The notes: generated by a model from the sequence alone, not told the origin. A stretch of 64,000 bases of DNA from UBA7672 sp041398245 (GCA_041398245.1 JAWKVC010000014.1:1-64000); one strand, 5' to 3'. Shown: positions 53,446-63,298, numbered from the stretch's first letter. Program-made: numbers and translations.

Positions 53446-55485
53446 ATGAGCGGAGGAAAGGCGGCGACCGTACGTGCGGTCGCCTTGAGCGGACCCAGCG
53501 GCGCCGGAAAGACAACCCTGCTTGAAGCGATGCTGCACGCATCCGGACGGTTGCCGCGCAAGGGCTCGGTCGGGCAGGGAACTTCGGTTGGCGACGGGAG
53601 TGAGGAGGCGCGCGGACGGGGCCTCTCGACGGAACTCAACATCGCAGGCTTCGACTACATGGACGACCGTTTCGTGGTGCTGGATTGCCCCGGCTCGGTG
53701 GACTTCTCGGCGGAGGCGGACATGGTGCTGCCCGCCGTCGATCTGACGATTGTCGTCGCTGATCCCGACCCCGAGCGGGCGAGCCTTCTGCAGCCCGTCC
53801 TGCGCCGCCTCGACGAACTGCAGGCGCCGCATTGCATCTTCATCAACAAGATCGACAAGGCGCGCGGGCGCGTACGCGAACTCATCGCGGCGATCCAGCC
53901 CTACAGCCTCGAACCGCTCGTGGCGCGGCAGATACCCATCTGGAACGGATCAGGTGCGCTTGGGTACATCGATCTGGCGCTGGAGCGCGCCTATTCCTAC
54001 GACCCCGGCAAGCCGTCGCAGCTGATCAGGATTCCGGATGACGAACGCGAGCGCGAGATGGAAGCGCGCTACCACATGTTGGAACAGATGGCGGACTTCG
54101 ATGACCGCCTGATGGAAGAGCTGATCAACGAACAGGAGCCGGGCCGCGAGCACGTGATGTCGGATCTCGCCAACGAGGTCGGGCGGATGCAGATCGTGCC
54201 GGTGTTCCTGGGATCGGCGGAAAACGGATCCGGCGTGCGGCGGCTTCTGAAAGCGCTGCGGCACGAGACGCCGCCGCTCGGTGCCGCGGCGGCGCGGGTT
54301 GGCGCCGACGGTCCGTCGGCCATTGTGATCCGCACGAAGCACGCCGGGCAGGCGGGGCGGCAGACGGTGGTGCGCGTGCTCTCTGGTGAGATCAATGACG
54401 GCGATCAGGTGACGTTGCCGGATGGATCATCCGAGCGCATCGCCGGCATCTTCACGTTGCACGGCGAATCGCAGGCGAAGGTGGACAACGCTGGTCCGGG
54501 CGATGTCGTGTGTCTGGGGCGTCTGGATCGCGCCGCGCGCGGCGATCTTGTCTCGGTTGACGGCGTCGCGCGCACGGCGGCGATTGTGCCGCCCGCACGG
54601 ACTCCGGCTTACTCTCTGGCCGTCGAAACGCAGAACCGTTCCGACGATGTGAAGCTTGCTGCCGCCATGGCCCGACTGGTTGACGAAGACGGCGCCCTGA
54701 CGTTTGGGCCGGATCCGGCGACCCGCGAATTCAGGCTGGGCGGGCAAGGCGAGATGCATCTGCGCGTGGCGCTCGACCGGCTCAAGCGCAAGTTCGGCGT
54801 GACCGTCGCCGCGCATCGCCCGCAGACCGCCTACCGCGAGACAATCCGCAGGTCCTCGACCCAGCGCGGCAAACACAAGAAGCAGTCGGGGGGGCATGGC
54901 CAGTTCGGCGATGTTGTGCTGGAAGTCAGGCCCGGCCAGCGCGGCAGCGGCATGACCTTCGATCAGAAAATCCATGGCGGCGTCGTGCCGAAGCAATACT
55001 TCGGCGCGGTGGAAGAGGGCGTGGGCGATGCGCTGGCCAGCGGACCTCTGGGGTTCCCGGTGGTCGATGTGGAGGTGACGCTGCTTGATGGGTCCTATCA
55101 CACGGTCGACAGTTCAGAGATCGCCTTCCGGACGGCGGCCCGCATGGGCGTGTCCGTCGCGCTGCCGGAATGTGATCCCGTGCTGCTGGAACCGGTTCAT
55201 GCTGTGACCATCCATACGCCCACCGACCAGATGGCGCGGATCACCGCAATCATCCCGATGCGCCGCGGCCAGATTCTCGGGTTTGAGCCACGCGATGGAT
55301 GGTTCGGATGGGATTCCATCCGCGCCTACATGCCGGAGGATGAACTGCACGACCTCATCATCGAGGTGCGGTCGGCGACACAGGGTCTGGGCGAGCTGGA
55401 ATGCGCCTTCGACCACATGGCGGAGCTGACCGGCAAGCCAGCCGTCAAGGCGATCGAAAGCCGACAGGCGGTTGCTGCAAAGTAA
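53446..55485 (+). CDS. elongation factor G paralog (EF-G-like)
   Basis: This 679-residue translational GTPase has all five EF-G domains: G1 GPSGAGKTT at 16-24, G4 NKID at 134-137, domain II (VVRVLSGEINDGDQVTL), domain IV (GGHGQFGDVVLEVRPG) and domain V. G3 reads DCPGSVDF; the His that EF-G and EF-Tu use for GTP hydrolysis (PGH) is Ser84. The G1 loop also differs from the usual AHIDAGKTT. It is thus not the main EF-G but one of the EF-G-like paralogs of alphaproteobacteria, whose role is not settled. The ATG follows GAAGGAGA. Confidence 0.9.
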   Translation: MSGGKAATVRAVALSGPSGAGKTTLLEAMLHASGRLPRKGSVGQGTSVGDGSEEARGRGLSTELNIAGFDYMDDRFVVLDCPGSVDFSAEADMVLPAVDLTIVVADPDPERASLLQPVLRRLDELQAPHCIFINKIDKARGRVRELIAAIQPYSLEPLVARQIPIWNGSGALGYIDLALERAYSYDPGKPSQLIRIPDDEREREMEARYHMLEQMADFDDRLMEELINEQEPGREHVMSDLANEVGRMQIVPVFLGSAENGSGVRRLLKALRHETPPLGAAAARVGADGPSAIVIRTKHAGQAGRQTVVRVLSGEINDGDQVTLPDGSSERIAGIFTLHGESQAKVDNAGPGDVVCLGRLDRAARGDLVSVDGVARTAAIVPPARTPAYSLAVETQNRSDDVKLAAAMARLVDEDGALTFGPDPATREFRLGGQGEMHLRVALDRLKRKFGVTVAAHRPQTAYRETIRRSSTQRGKHKKQSGGHGQFGDVVLEVRPGQRGSGMTFDQKIHGGVVPKQYFGAVEEGVGDALASGPLGFPVVDVEVTLLDGSYHTVDSSEIAFRTAARMGVSVALPECDPVLLEPVHAVTIHTPTDQMARITAIIPMRRGQILGFEPRDGWFGWDSIRAYMPEDELHDLIIEVRSATQGLGELECAFDHMAELTGKPAVKAIESRQAVAAK

Positions 55486-55508
55486 CGCCGCTTTTGCTTG
55501 CATTCGTG

Positions 55509-55536
55509 TCCCTGCTCCTCAATGAAGGGGCAGGGA
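55509..55536 (+). terminator. hairpin after EF-G-like gene
   Basis: TCCCTGCTCCT pairs with AGGGGCAGGGA over 11 bp (one G-T pair) around a CAATGA loop. It begins 24 bp after the EF-G-like stop and 17 bp before the next ATG. There is no T-run, so attenuation or mRNA protection is also possible. Confidence 0.5.
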
Positions 55537-55552
55537 TAGGGAGAAGCGCAGC

Positions 55553-56866
55553 ATGAACAGGCGCGAATGGCTTGCGGGCGCAGGCGCAATTACACTGGCA
55601 GGATGTGGGCCGGCGGAACCGGCCGATAGCGCCGCCATCGCCGGCGTGAGCGATGACCCCTTTGCGGGATCGAAGCTGATGGCCGATGTCGAAACCTATG
55701 TCGGCTTCGGCACGCACCGGACGGGAAGCCCCGGCGATCTTGCGACATCAGACTGGTTCGCCAGCTATTGGCGAGAGCTGGGCTACGAGATCGAACATAC
55801 CGACGTTGAAACGCCAAACGCGGATACGACGGTCGCCAGGCTCTCGGCTGGTGGCGTGCAGCTTGATGGCTTTGCACAGCCGCCGATGGCCTTCACGCCG
55901 GACGCTGGCGTCACCGGCAAGCTGGTGCGCTGGAACCCGGCGTCGCCCGCCGATGTGAAAGGTCACATCGCCTATGTGTTCGTGCCACGTAATCCGGGCG
56001 AGCTGGCGCTCGGCGGGCCTTATCGCGAGGCTTTCCAGAAGGCTGCCGCAGCCGGAGCAATCGCCGCAGTCGCCGCCATGTCCGGCCCGACAGGAGAGGT
56101 CATCGCCATCAACACGCCCGTAGGCATGAAACTGGATATTCCGGTGCTGCAGATCGGGGAGAAGATGAAGGCGCAGATCGACGCCATGGCGGATGCTGGC
56201 GGGCCTGCCACGCTGACTATCACCGGGCCGGGCGGTACGCGCACAGGCAAGAACACGATCGCGCGCTACGGGGCGGAAGGTCCCTGGGTGATCATCTCGA
56301 CGCCCCAGAGCGGCTGGTTCACCTGCGGCGGTGAGCGCGGACCCGGCATCGCCATGTCGCGCGCCCTGTCGGCCTGGGCGATCAGGCAGAAGCTTCCCGT
56401 GCGGTGGCTGTTCATCGCGACGAGCGGTCATGAGTGGGTCGATCATGGCGCGCGCATCTTCCACGAGACGCAGGCCCCGACGCCAAACGAAACGGCGCTG
56501 TGGTGGCATCTGGGCGCAAGCTATGGCGCCCGCGCTTATGACGAGACGCCGAATGGGCTCGTGGCGATGGATACGCCGAACCTCGTCCGCTCGTTGATGG
56601 CCACGCCGGATCTTGTGCCGCTGATCGAGAAGTCGTTCGCCGGACAGCCCGTGATCGAAACGCCAATGCTGGCGGATGTCTCCAAGGCGCTGGGCGAATA
56701 CCACCTCGTGCTCGAGGAGGGCTATCCCTCCGGCGCGGGCTTCTGGGGCGGCAATGCGCATTTCCATACGCCGATCGATGGCGCCGATTCGACGACGCCC
56801 GAGGTCATGGAGCCGATCATGCGCGCGATCGCCGATGTCATCGCGACGAAGCTGGGATCGCTCTAG
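55553..56866 (+). CDS. M28-like peptidase homolog, Tat-type lipoprotein
   Basis: The 437-residue protein resembles M28 aminopeptidases with an inserted PA domain (residues 110-215). It starts MNRREWLAGAGAITLAGCG, with a twin Arg and a lipobox. The peptidase part has TSGHEWVDHGA near residue 295 and FHTPIDGADSTTPEVME near the C-terminus, where M28 proteins have the last metal-binding His. The first metal site, normally HxDS, reads STPQSGW, so at least one zinc ligand is missing. It may be an inactive homolog or bind metal differently. Confidence 0.78.
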   Translation: MNRREWLAGAGAITLAGCGPAEPADSAAIAGVSDDPFAGSKLMADVETYVGFGTHRTGSPGDLATSDWFASYWRELGYEIEHTDVETPNADTTVARLSAGGVQLDGFAQPPMAFTPDAGVTGKLVRWNPASPADVKGHIAYVFVPRNPGELALGGPYREAFQKAAAAGAIAAVAAMSGPTGEVIAINTPVGMKLDIPVLQIGEKMKAQIDAMADAGGPATLTITGPGGTRTGKNTIARYGAEGPWVIISTPQSGWFTCGGERGPGIAMSRALSAWAIRQKLPVRWLFIATSGHEWVDHGARIFHETQAPTPNETALWWHLGASYGARAYDETPNGLVAMDTPNLVRSLMATPDLVPLIEKSFAGQPVIETPMLADVSKALGEYHLVLEEGYPSGAGFWGGNAHFHTPIDGADSTTPEVMEPIMRAIADVIATKLGSL

Positions 56867-56875
56867 GTTACCAGC

Positions 56876-57376
56876 CTAGTACTTGCAGCGAACCCAATTG
56901 TACGCGAACGGGCGCGAACCATCGAGCTTGGAGATGGTCGCGGCGAGCCCGGTCTCCGTCCGGTAGTAGTGAATGCGCTGTGGATAGTCGTGGTCGCCGT
57001 TCTCGAACGTGACCGAAGGAGGCGCGGGCGGCGCGCCTTCGGCTGCCGGCGGCTCCGGCGTCTCCACGAACACGACGGCACGCTGGCCTTCCGGCGAGGC
57101 CGTATAGGTCGCGCGCGGGCCGGTGAGATCGATGCGGGACTGTTCCCACGTCACAAGCGCGCCGTCGCGGACTGTGGTGGCGTAGCCGAACATCAGGCCG
57201 TTCTCCGATGGCGACCAGACTTCGAGGTTGAGGTTCTCCCCCGCCGGCACAGGCGGCGGCGAGGTCCAGCAACCGGCCATGAAGCCGAGCCGGCCAAGAT
57301 CGCGCGGCGGCGGATTGCTGGCGCAGGCGCCGAGCACGAGGCCAAGAGCGATGGCGGGAGCGAGCTTGATCGACAT
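56876..57376 (-). CDS. DUF6265 lipoprotein
   Basis: A 166-residue lipoprotein with lipobox LGACAS and a DUF6265 beta-barrel-like domain: LGFMAGCWTSP at the start, WSPSENGLMFGYATTVRDG in the middle and an HDYPQRIHYYR segment. The function of the family is unknown; the fold is lipocalin-like. It is convergent with the M28-like gene, 9 bp apart. I chose the ATG at 57376 that gives a proper signal peptide. Confidence 0.83.
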   Translation of the reverse strand: MSIKLAPAIALGLVLGACASNPPPRDLGRLGFMAGCWTSPPPVPAGENLNLEVWSPSENGLMFGYATTVRDGALVTWEQSRIDLTGPRATYTASPEGQRAVVFVETPEPPAAEGAPPAPPSVTFENGDHDYPQRIHYYRTETGLAATISKLDGSRPFAYNWVRCKY

Positions 57377-57458
57377 TGGGCGTCCCCAGAGCAGGAGGAG
57401 GTTTGCCGAGGGGTAGCGCAATCCGGCGGCGCCGGACAAGCTCGGGACTGACCGCAGA

Positions 57459-58847
57459 TCAGTCCGGCGTGTTTTCCCGGGTTTCGACCGGGGCCGAGGC
57501 CGCAACCGGAACAGCTGTATAGCCGGGTCCGGCAGGCTGCGCCTGCGCCGAGGCCAGGGCGAGCTGCTGTTGGGCCAGTTCGGCGTCACGCAGGCCTTCG
57601 ATCCGCGCCACTTCCAGTTTGAACGCTTCGAGCTGGTCGCCGTCGAGCTTGCGCCCGGTCGGCAGTTTCAGAGTCATCGCGTTGACCGGTTTGCCGTTGA
57701 TGTAGACCTCATAATGGAGGTGCGGGCCGGTGGAATTGCCGGTTGTCCCCACATAGCCAATCACCTGCCCCTGCTTCACATAGCTGCCGCGCTTGAGGCC
57801 CTTCACATAGCGGCTCATGTGCGCATAGGCGGTCGTGTAGCCGTTGGCGTGCTCGATCTTGGCGTAGTTGCCATAGGTCGAGTAGGGGCCATAGCTGACG
57901 ATGCGGCCATTGCCGGCGGCGTAGATCGGCGTGCCGGTCGGCGCGGCGAAATCGGTCCCCTTGTGCAGCTTGGTGTAGCCGAGGATCGGATGCTTGCGGT
58001 TGCCGAAGCCCGACGACAGGCGCGCGCCGTTGATCGGCGTCTTCATCAGGAACTTCTTGGCGCTCTGACCCTTCTCATCAAAGTAGTCCACCACGCCGTC
58101 ATCCGATGGCGTGAAGCGGTAGAACGTCTTGGTGAGACCCGCGCCGTCCATCTCGGCCATCAGCACCACGCCGGTCTTCACCTGCGCGCCGCGCTCGTCC
58201 TCGTAGGTCTCATAGAGCATGCCGAAGCGGTCACCGGTGCGAACTTCGCGCTGGAAGTCGATGTCGTATCCAAAGATGTCGGCGAAATCGACGACCTGCT
58301 GGTCGCCGGCGCCAAGCGCTGTCGCGGTCTGATAGATCGACTGATCGACATCGCCCGCCACGTAGTTGATGCCGGGCGTCAGCTTCGCCAGCAGCTCGTG
58401 CGAGGACCAGGAGCCGTCAACGCCACGCGAGGCAAGAATCTGGCGATCAGCTTCTGGTCGCAGCGATACGCCGACCAGCTGCACGTCGCCTTCCGGTCCC
58501 GTCTCCATCCAGGCGGTGATGTCTTCGCCCGAGCGCATGCCGCGCAGGTCGAAATACTGGCTCATGGCATGCACGGCGCCGTTGGCCTGATCGCGCGGGG
58601 CGCCGATGCGGTCGAGCAGCGACGACAGCGTTTCGTTGCGCATGACAGAGACGCGCTTCATCTCGGTGGTGAACGAATCGGCGTCGATGGCGCTTGTGAA
58701 AGCCGAGGCCAGCTCGCGCGGATCGGGTTCGTTGTCGATGGGCGCCGCGTCAACAGGGCGCGAGTTCACGCCCACATATACAAGTCCCGTCCCCAACAGC
58801 ACGGCCGCAGCCGCACCTACCCCCCACTCAAACCAGCCGTTCTTCAT
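57459..58847 (-). CDS. M23 family peptidoglycan endopeptidase
   Basis: This 462-residue envelope protein should cleave peptide crosslinks of peptidoglycan. It has an N-terminal membrane anchor, a middle region of about 260 residues with LysM/OapA-like features, and a complete M23 domain: LHKGTDFAAPTGTPIYA with the HxxxD zinc site and GPHLHYEVYING with the HxH. Layout and length match MepM/YebA-type hydrolases. It is divergent from ydbH, with 157 bp between starts. Confidence 0.93.
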   Translation of the reverse strand: MKNGWFEWGVGAAAAVLLGTGLVYVGVNSRPVDAAPIDNEPDPRELASAFTSAIDADSFTTEMKRVSVMRNETLSSLLDRIGAPRDQANGAVHAMSQYFDLRGMRSGEDITAWMETGPEGDVQLVGVSLRPEADRQILASRGVDGSWSSHELLAKLTPGINYVAGDVDQSIYQTATALGAGDQQVVDFADIFGYDIDFQREVRTGDRFGMLYETYEDERGAQVKTGVVLMAEMDGAGLTKTFYRFTPSDDGVVDYFDEKGQSAKKFLMKTPINGARLSSGFGNRKHPILGYTKLHKGTDFAAPTGTPIYAAGNGRIVSYGPYSTYGNYAKIEHANGYTTAYAHMSRYVKGLKRGSYVKQGQVIGYVGTTGNSTGPHLHYEVYINGKPVNAMTLKLPTGRKLDGDQLEAFKLEVARIEGLRDAELAQQQLALASAQAQPAGPGYTAVPVAASAPVETRENTPD

Positions 58848-59004
58848 GGGTGCTCCGAGCGTTCAGGGCGCCGCCGCCCGGAACAGATTGTCAGTTCAGC
58901 CGCTCTTTGCCATCGCGGTTTTCCGCAGGGGCGTGCAGCTCGGGACAACAAATAAAAACGTTCATCTGCTATTCTACAAGGACGAATGCATACTTTGCCC
59001 CAGC

Positions 59005-62000
59005 ATGACTGAAGAAAAACTTGATCCCCGCCGGAAAACAGCTTCGAAAGGCCGCACGATCGGCCTTGTTCTCGCCGTATTGGGGATCGGCGTGGTCGTG
59101 CTGTGGCTGGTTCGCCAGCCGATTGCGGAGCTGATCGCCCGCAGCGTGTGCGAAGGCCAGAAACTGTCCTGCCAGCTGAGCATTAGCCGTCTCGATTTCG
59201 GCGGCGTCACATTAACCAACCTCGACGCCCGCGCCCCCGGATCGGTGGAGGCCGGGCTCAGCGCCAACGAAGTCGTGATCGATCTGGCCTGGGACGGGTT
59301 GTTCTCGCCGCGGCCGTCATCGGTCTCCGGTAACGGGGTCGTGGTGCGTCTCGATCTCACCGGCCGCGGGCCGCTGCTTGGCGATCTCGACACGGCGGTC
59401 GCGTCCTTCACGCAGCCGAGCGACTCGCCGCCGGGACCGTCGCCAAAGCTGGACTTTTCGGACATCAGGATTGTCGGCGACACGCTGTCGGGTCAGCTGG
59501 TCGCCACAGCAAAGGTTTCTGCAACCGACACCGGCGCCATCACATTCGAGGCGTCGGCTCCGGCTGCCTCGCTCGGCATCGGCGGAGCGACCGTTGCGCT
59601 GGCCGGCGCGAGCGCCAGCGCGGTGGTCGCGGGCAAACAGATTTCCGCTGCCCTGAAACTCGACCTGTCACGCTTTGAATCCGCCAATGCAAACCTGCAG
59701 GACGTGAAGATCGATCTGTCCCTCGAACAGGACGGGCGCGTTCTCAAGGGGAAGGGCGAGGCCAGTCTTGGCTCTGGGGAGATCAGCGGCAATCAACTGC
59801 GCAACGCGCAGGCAAGGGGAAGCGTTGAGGCAGCTGCTATTGACAGCGCCGCGTTCAGTCTCGGGCAGTGGCTCGCGGACGTCAGCCGGCTGGAGCTGAC
59901 GGCGAGCACCGCCGACGGTGCTGCGTATGGCGTGTCGTGGAACAGCTCGAGCCTGACCGCCCAGATCGCGCCGGAGGCTTCCGGCGGCTCTGGTGGCGAC
60001 TTCGCCTTCAGCGCGGAAGATCTGCGGACGCCGCAGGCGATAGCGGGCAAGCTCGACGTGGCGGGCTCCATCGCGATCGACAATGGCCGGGCCGGTTCCG
60101 CCACGGGAACGGTGCAGGCCCGGTCGGTTGCGCTGACCGAGCCGCAACGGGCTTCGATCGTCGCCAACGTCACGGATCCTCTGGCGCCGGTTCTGCCGGC
60201 TTTCGCCGACGCCGCGAAGACGGCCATCAATCGTGCGACGCAGGCCTTTGATATGGATGCGTCCTGGACGGCGACGGCTTCGAAAACGCTGGATCTCGCT
60301 CTGGTCGACAAGGTGACGCTGCAGGCGGCCAGCGGTCTGGCCATGCAACTGGCGCCTCGCGACGGTCAGACGGAGATCGCGGGCTATTCCAGTCTCGATG
60401 ATGGAAGCTGGCGCGGCGCCGGCGATCTCCGGCTGTCGGGCGGTGGCTTTCCTGCCCTGCATCTCGCGATTGACCGGGCCGAACTGGGCCGTGGTTCCAT
60501 TGCACTGGAAGGCGCACTCGCGCTTGCGCCGTGGAAGATCGGCGGCGACTCGATCGCGATCGACCTGTCGGGATTGACGCTGCAGGCCGATCGGGCCGCC
60601 GGCAGCGCTTCCGGCGGGCTCAAGGTCAGCCTCGAAGGCGGACTTGGGGGGGGCAAGTGGAAAGGCGTGCACGCGGACTCGCGCGTCAGCGCGTCGTGGA
60701 CTGGCGACCATTTCATCGCGAACGCGCCTGACGGCGCGCGGATCGCATGGGCAGAAGCGGTTTATGGCGACACGCGCTTCGGCGCCGGGCAGATCTACTA
60801 TGCACCGACGGGCCCGCTCGCCGAGGGAGCGGGGGACAGCCTCGCCGGACGCGGCGCGCTCAGCGAGATGTCGGTACCCGTTTCGGCCAGCGGGTTCACT
60901 GCGGAGACGACCTTGGGCGCAACCGCCATCAACTGGAACACGGCGTCGAGCGGCTTCCATGCGGCCTTCGACATGCAGCCCAGCACGGTTGATCTCAAGC
61001 TGGACCAGGAAGCGATCGCCATCGCGATGGACGACATCAAGGGCGACCTTGAGTTGCGCCGGGGATGGAAGGTGGCGGGCGCGGTGAGTGGCGGCGTTGT
61101 GCATTCAAGCGCGGCCGTTCTGTCCGATCTGTCGGGCAAGTTTGATCTTGCCGGTGTCGGCGATCAGATCTCCGGCTCGCTGAGCGATGTGACAACGAAG
61201 ATCAGGGATGCGCTGGAAGGAAATGAAAAACGCTATGAGGAGGCAAGCTTCACGGGCGGCGCCAAGCTTGCCTTGGGCATCGTGGACTTCAACGGCCGCG
61301 TAACGCTGGCCGACCCGGGGGTTCAGATCGCGCAGATTTCGGGACGGCATAGCCTCGGCGACAACACGGGATCGCTGACCTTCGATCGCACGCCGCTGAT
61401 CTTCGCGCGGCGCAGCTTCCAGCCGTATCACCTTTCACCACTGCTGCTCGGACCGGCCGGTGTGACGGGCCGCGTCGACATTGCGGGCGGCGCTTCCTGG
61501 GGAAATGATGAGCTGAAGGCGCATGCGACGCTGGATCTGCGGAAAGTTGGCTTCGTGCTGGCGTCCGCCGGCGCTTTCGAGGGCGTGTCGGGTCATGTCG
61601 AGGTGTCCGACCTGCTGGCAATGAAGTCCGAGCCCGGTCAGCGGCTCACCATCGACAAGGTCACGTTGGGTCTGCCGATCGAGAATGGCGTGATCGACTT
61701 CCAGCTGATTGGCTCGCAGGCGATCCGGCTGCAGAGCGCCGAATGGCCATTCGTCGGCGGCTTCATCCGCGTGAAGCCGACCGACTTCGCCTTCGCCAGC
61801 ACCGCGGAGAATGTCGTCGTCGCGCAGGCGGTGGACTGGGATCTCGCCTCGCTGGTCAAGCGGTTCGAGATTCCCGACCTGAAACTGCAGGGAAAAGTGA
61901 GGGGCGATTTCCCGGTCGTGTTCAGCGCGGGTTCAGCCGAGATCGACAATGCTGTCCTTGCAGCATCCGGACCGGGCGTCATTCAGTACGCGAGTTCGGC

Positions 62001-62292
62001 GACGGATGCGGCCGCGCAGTCAGAGCCGACAACAGGCATGGTGATGGATGCGCTGAAGGATTTCAGGTTCGAGGTCTTGAAGATTGGTCTTGATGGCAAT
62101 TTGGCGGGTGCGATGATTCTGACCCTCGACATGCTTGGCCGCAATCCTGCCGTGATGAACGGACAGGCGTTCCAGCTGAACATCAGCATCGACAGCGAGC
62201 TGGCGAAGCTGGTGAATTCCCTGGCGCAGAGCAGCGACGTAAGGGCGATCACGGGTCTGCAACCCGGAAATGGCGGGGGAGACCGCCAGTGA
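59005..62292 (+). CDS. ydbH: YdbH family AsmA-like envelope lipid-transport protein
   Basis: YdbH is one of the AsmA-like bridges that carry phospholipids between inner and outer membranes, working with YnbE and YdbL. The 1095-residue protein has one N-terminal membrane helix (residues 17-37), then a long repeating beta structure of the RBG/AsmA type. The conserved C-terminal region has LHL-type strands, SAEWPFVGGFIRVKPTDF and an ending like the family. The ATG at 59005 is preferred. Its stop is 92 bp before ynbE and the three genes form the usual operon. Confidence 0.92.
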   Translation: MTEEKLDPRRKTASKGRTIGLVLAVLGIGVVVLWLVRQPIAELIARSVCEGQKLSCQLSISRLDFGGVTLTNLDARAPGSVEAGLSANEVVIDLAWDGLFSPRPSSVSGNGVVVRLDLTGRGPLLGDLDTAVASFTQPSDSPPGPSPKLDFSDIRIVGDTLSGQLVATAKVSATDTGAITFEASAPAASLGIGGATVALAGASASAVVAGKQISAALKLDLSRFESANANLQDVKIDLSLEQDGRVLKGKGEASLGSGEISGNQLRNAQARGSVEAAAIDSAAFSLGQWLADVSRLELTASTADGAAYGVSWNSSSLTAQIAPEASGGSGGDFAFSAEDLRTPQAIAGKLDVAGSIAIDNGRAGSATGTVQARSVALTEPQRASIVANVTDPLAPVLPAFADAAKTAINRATQAFDMDASWTATASKTLDLALVDKVTLQAASGLAMQLAPRDGQTEIAGYSSLDDGSWRGAGDLRLSGGGFPALHLAIDRAELGRGSIALEGALALAPWKIGGDSIAIDLSGLTLQADRAAGSASGGLKVSLEGGLGGGKWKGVHADSRVSASWTGDHFIANAPDGARIAWAEAVYGDTRFGAGQIYYAPTGPLAEGAGDSLAGRGALSEMSVPVSASGFTAETTLGATAINWNTASSGFHAAFDMQPSTVDLKLDQEAIAIAMDDIKGDLELRRGWKVAGAVSGGVVHSSAAVLSDLSGKFDLAGVGDQISGSLSDVTTKIRDALEGNEKRYEEASFTGGAKLALGIVDFNGRVTLADPGVQIAQISGRHSLGDNTGSLTFDRTPLIFARRSFQPYHLSPLLLGPAGVTGRVDIAGGASWGNDELKAHATLDLRKVGFVLASAGAFEGVSGHVEVSDLLAMKSEPGQRLTIDKVTLGLPIENGVIDFQLIGSQAIRLQSAEWPFVGGFIRVKPTDFAFASTAENVVVAQAVDWDLASLVKRFEIPDLKLQGKVRGDFPVVFSAGSAEIDNAVLAASGPGVIQYASSATDAAAQSEPTTGMVMDALKDFRFEVLKIGLDGNLAGAMILTLDMLGRNPAVMNGQAFQLNISIDSELAKLVNSLAQSSDVRAITGLQPGNGGGDRQ

Positions 62293-62384
62293 ACGGGCGA
62301 TTGACGCAGGACCCGGACCGGGCAAGGCTTGATGGAACCGGGACCGGAATAGTCCCGTTGAAGGATGAGGCAACGGAGTTGGCA

Positions 62385-62591
62385 ATGCCGGATACGCTGA
62401 AGCGAGGGGCGGTAAGCGTCGCAGCTGGAGCGGCTTTCGCACTGACGGCGGTCGCGTGTACGCCAACGGTGCAGATCGCGGCTGACAAGCCGATCACGAT
62501 CAACCTCAATGTGAAGATCGACCAGGAGATCCGCTACAAGATCGACAAGGATCTTGAAGACGCGATCGCCTCTAACCCAGATCTGTTCTGA
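62385..62591 (+). CDS. ynbE: YnbE family lipoprotein
   Basis: A 68-residue outer-membrane lipoprotein that forms a beta-stack with YdbH. The lipobox is TAVACT, followed by PTVQIAADKPITINLNVKID, the core signature, and IDKDLEDAIASNPDLF. The ATG at 62385 follows GGAG; the open frame also extends to 62289. Confidence 0.93.
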   Translation: MPDTLKRGAVSVAAGAAFALTAVACTPTVQIAADKPITINLNVKIDQEIRYKIDKDLEDAIASNPDLF

Positions 62592-62611
62592 GGCAGGAAA
62601 AGGAGCCTGTC

Positions 62612-62968
62612 ATGGGTATGCTGAAGAAGTTTGCCGCCTGGATCGCCGCCATGTTCGCGGCCGCCACGCTGATGACTGCCTGGGCCGCCGATCCTGTAAT
62701 CGATCAGGCCAAGGCGCAGGGCATTATCGGCGAGAAGTACGACGGATATATCGGCGTCGTCGACACGTCGCGCATGACGCCTGACCTGCAGCGCCAGGTG
62801 GATCGCGTGAACAACGGCCGTGCGGCCGAGTACAAGTCCATCGCCGAGAAGACCGGCGTTGCGCTGGCTGATGTGGGCATCGGCATGGGCGAGAAGCTCT
62901 TCGCCCGGGCCGGGTCCGGTGAAATGCTCAAGCCGGGTCCGAGCGACCCGTGGAAGCAGAAGCCCTGA
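62612..62968 (+). CDS. ydbL: YdbL family (DUF1318) protein
   Basis: YdbL is a periplasmic chaperone-like factor for the YdbH-YnbE bridge. The 118-residue protein has a signal peptide ending WAADP and the DUF1318 core: QAKAQGIIGEKYDGYIG, VNNGRAAEYKSIAEKTG and VGIGMGEKLFARAG. The ATG has AAGGAG upstream, 20 bp after ynbE. Confidence 0.94.
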   Translation: MGMLKKFAAWIAAMFAAATLMTAWAADPVIDQAKAQGIIGEKYDGYIGVVDTSRMTPDLQRQVDRVNNGRAAEYKSIAEKTGVALADVGIGMGEKLFARAGSGEMLKPGPSDPWKQKP

Positions 62969-62993
62969 CAGGTCCATCATTGAAAAACGCCCG

Positions 62994-63019
62994 CCGCCCT
63001 GGAGGTGACTCCGGGGCGG
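62994..63019 (+). terminator. terminator of the ydbH-ynbE-ydbL operon
   Basis: CCGCCCTGGAG pairs with CTCCGGGGCGG over 11 bp (one G-T pair) around GTGA, 25 bp after the ydbL stop. Very stable but without a T-run. Confidence 0.6.
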
Positions 63020-63055
63020 TTGCCGTTTGAAGGACGCGGGATCATCCTGCTGAGG

Positions 63056-63298
63056 ATGTCCGCAAAGACCATCCTGATCCTTGCTCTCGTGCTGGTGCCC
63101 GTTGCGCTGATGACGCTGAGCGCCGCGACGGGGTGGTTCGGGCCGGACTTCCGGAACCCGCACTTCGTCATCGCCTTCGGGCTCGGCGCTACCGCAACGG
63201 TGTTGCTTGCCGTGGGTTTGTTTGCCCTGTCATTCCACAGCTCCCGCTCGGGTCATGACGAACAGATCGGGAATGAAACGGACTCGGATGGGGCCTAA
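63056..63298 (+). CDS. small membrane protein of unknown function
   Basis: An 80-residue protein with two membrane helices (ILILALVLVPVALMTL and FVIAFGLGATATVLLAVGLFAL) and a polar acidic tail. The ATG at 63056 is chosen; an upstream GTG at 63005 lies in the loop of the preceding hairpin and is less likely. I cannot assign a function. Confidence 0.7.
   Translation: MSAKTILILALVLVPVALMTLSAATGWFGPDFRNPHFVIAFGLGATATVLLAVGLFALSFHSSRSGHDEQIGNETDSDGA

Noticed and set aside
63005..63298. Upstream GTG start for the small membrane protein
   Set aside because: It lies in the loop of a strong hairpin that probably ends the ydbL transcript; the ATG at 63056 is better.
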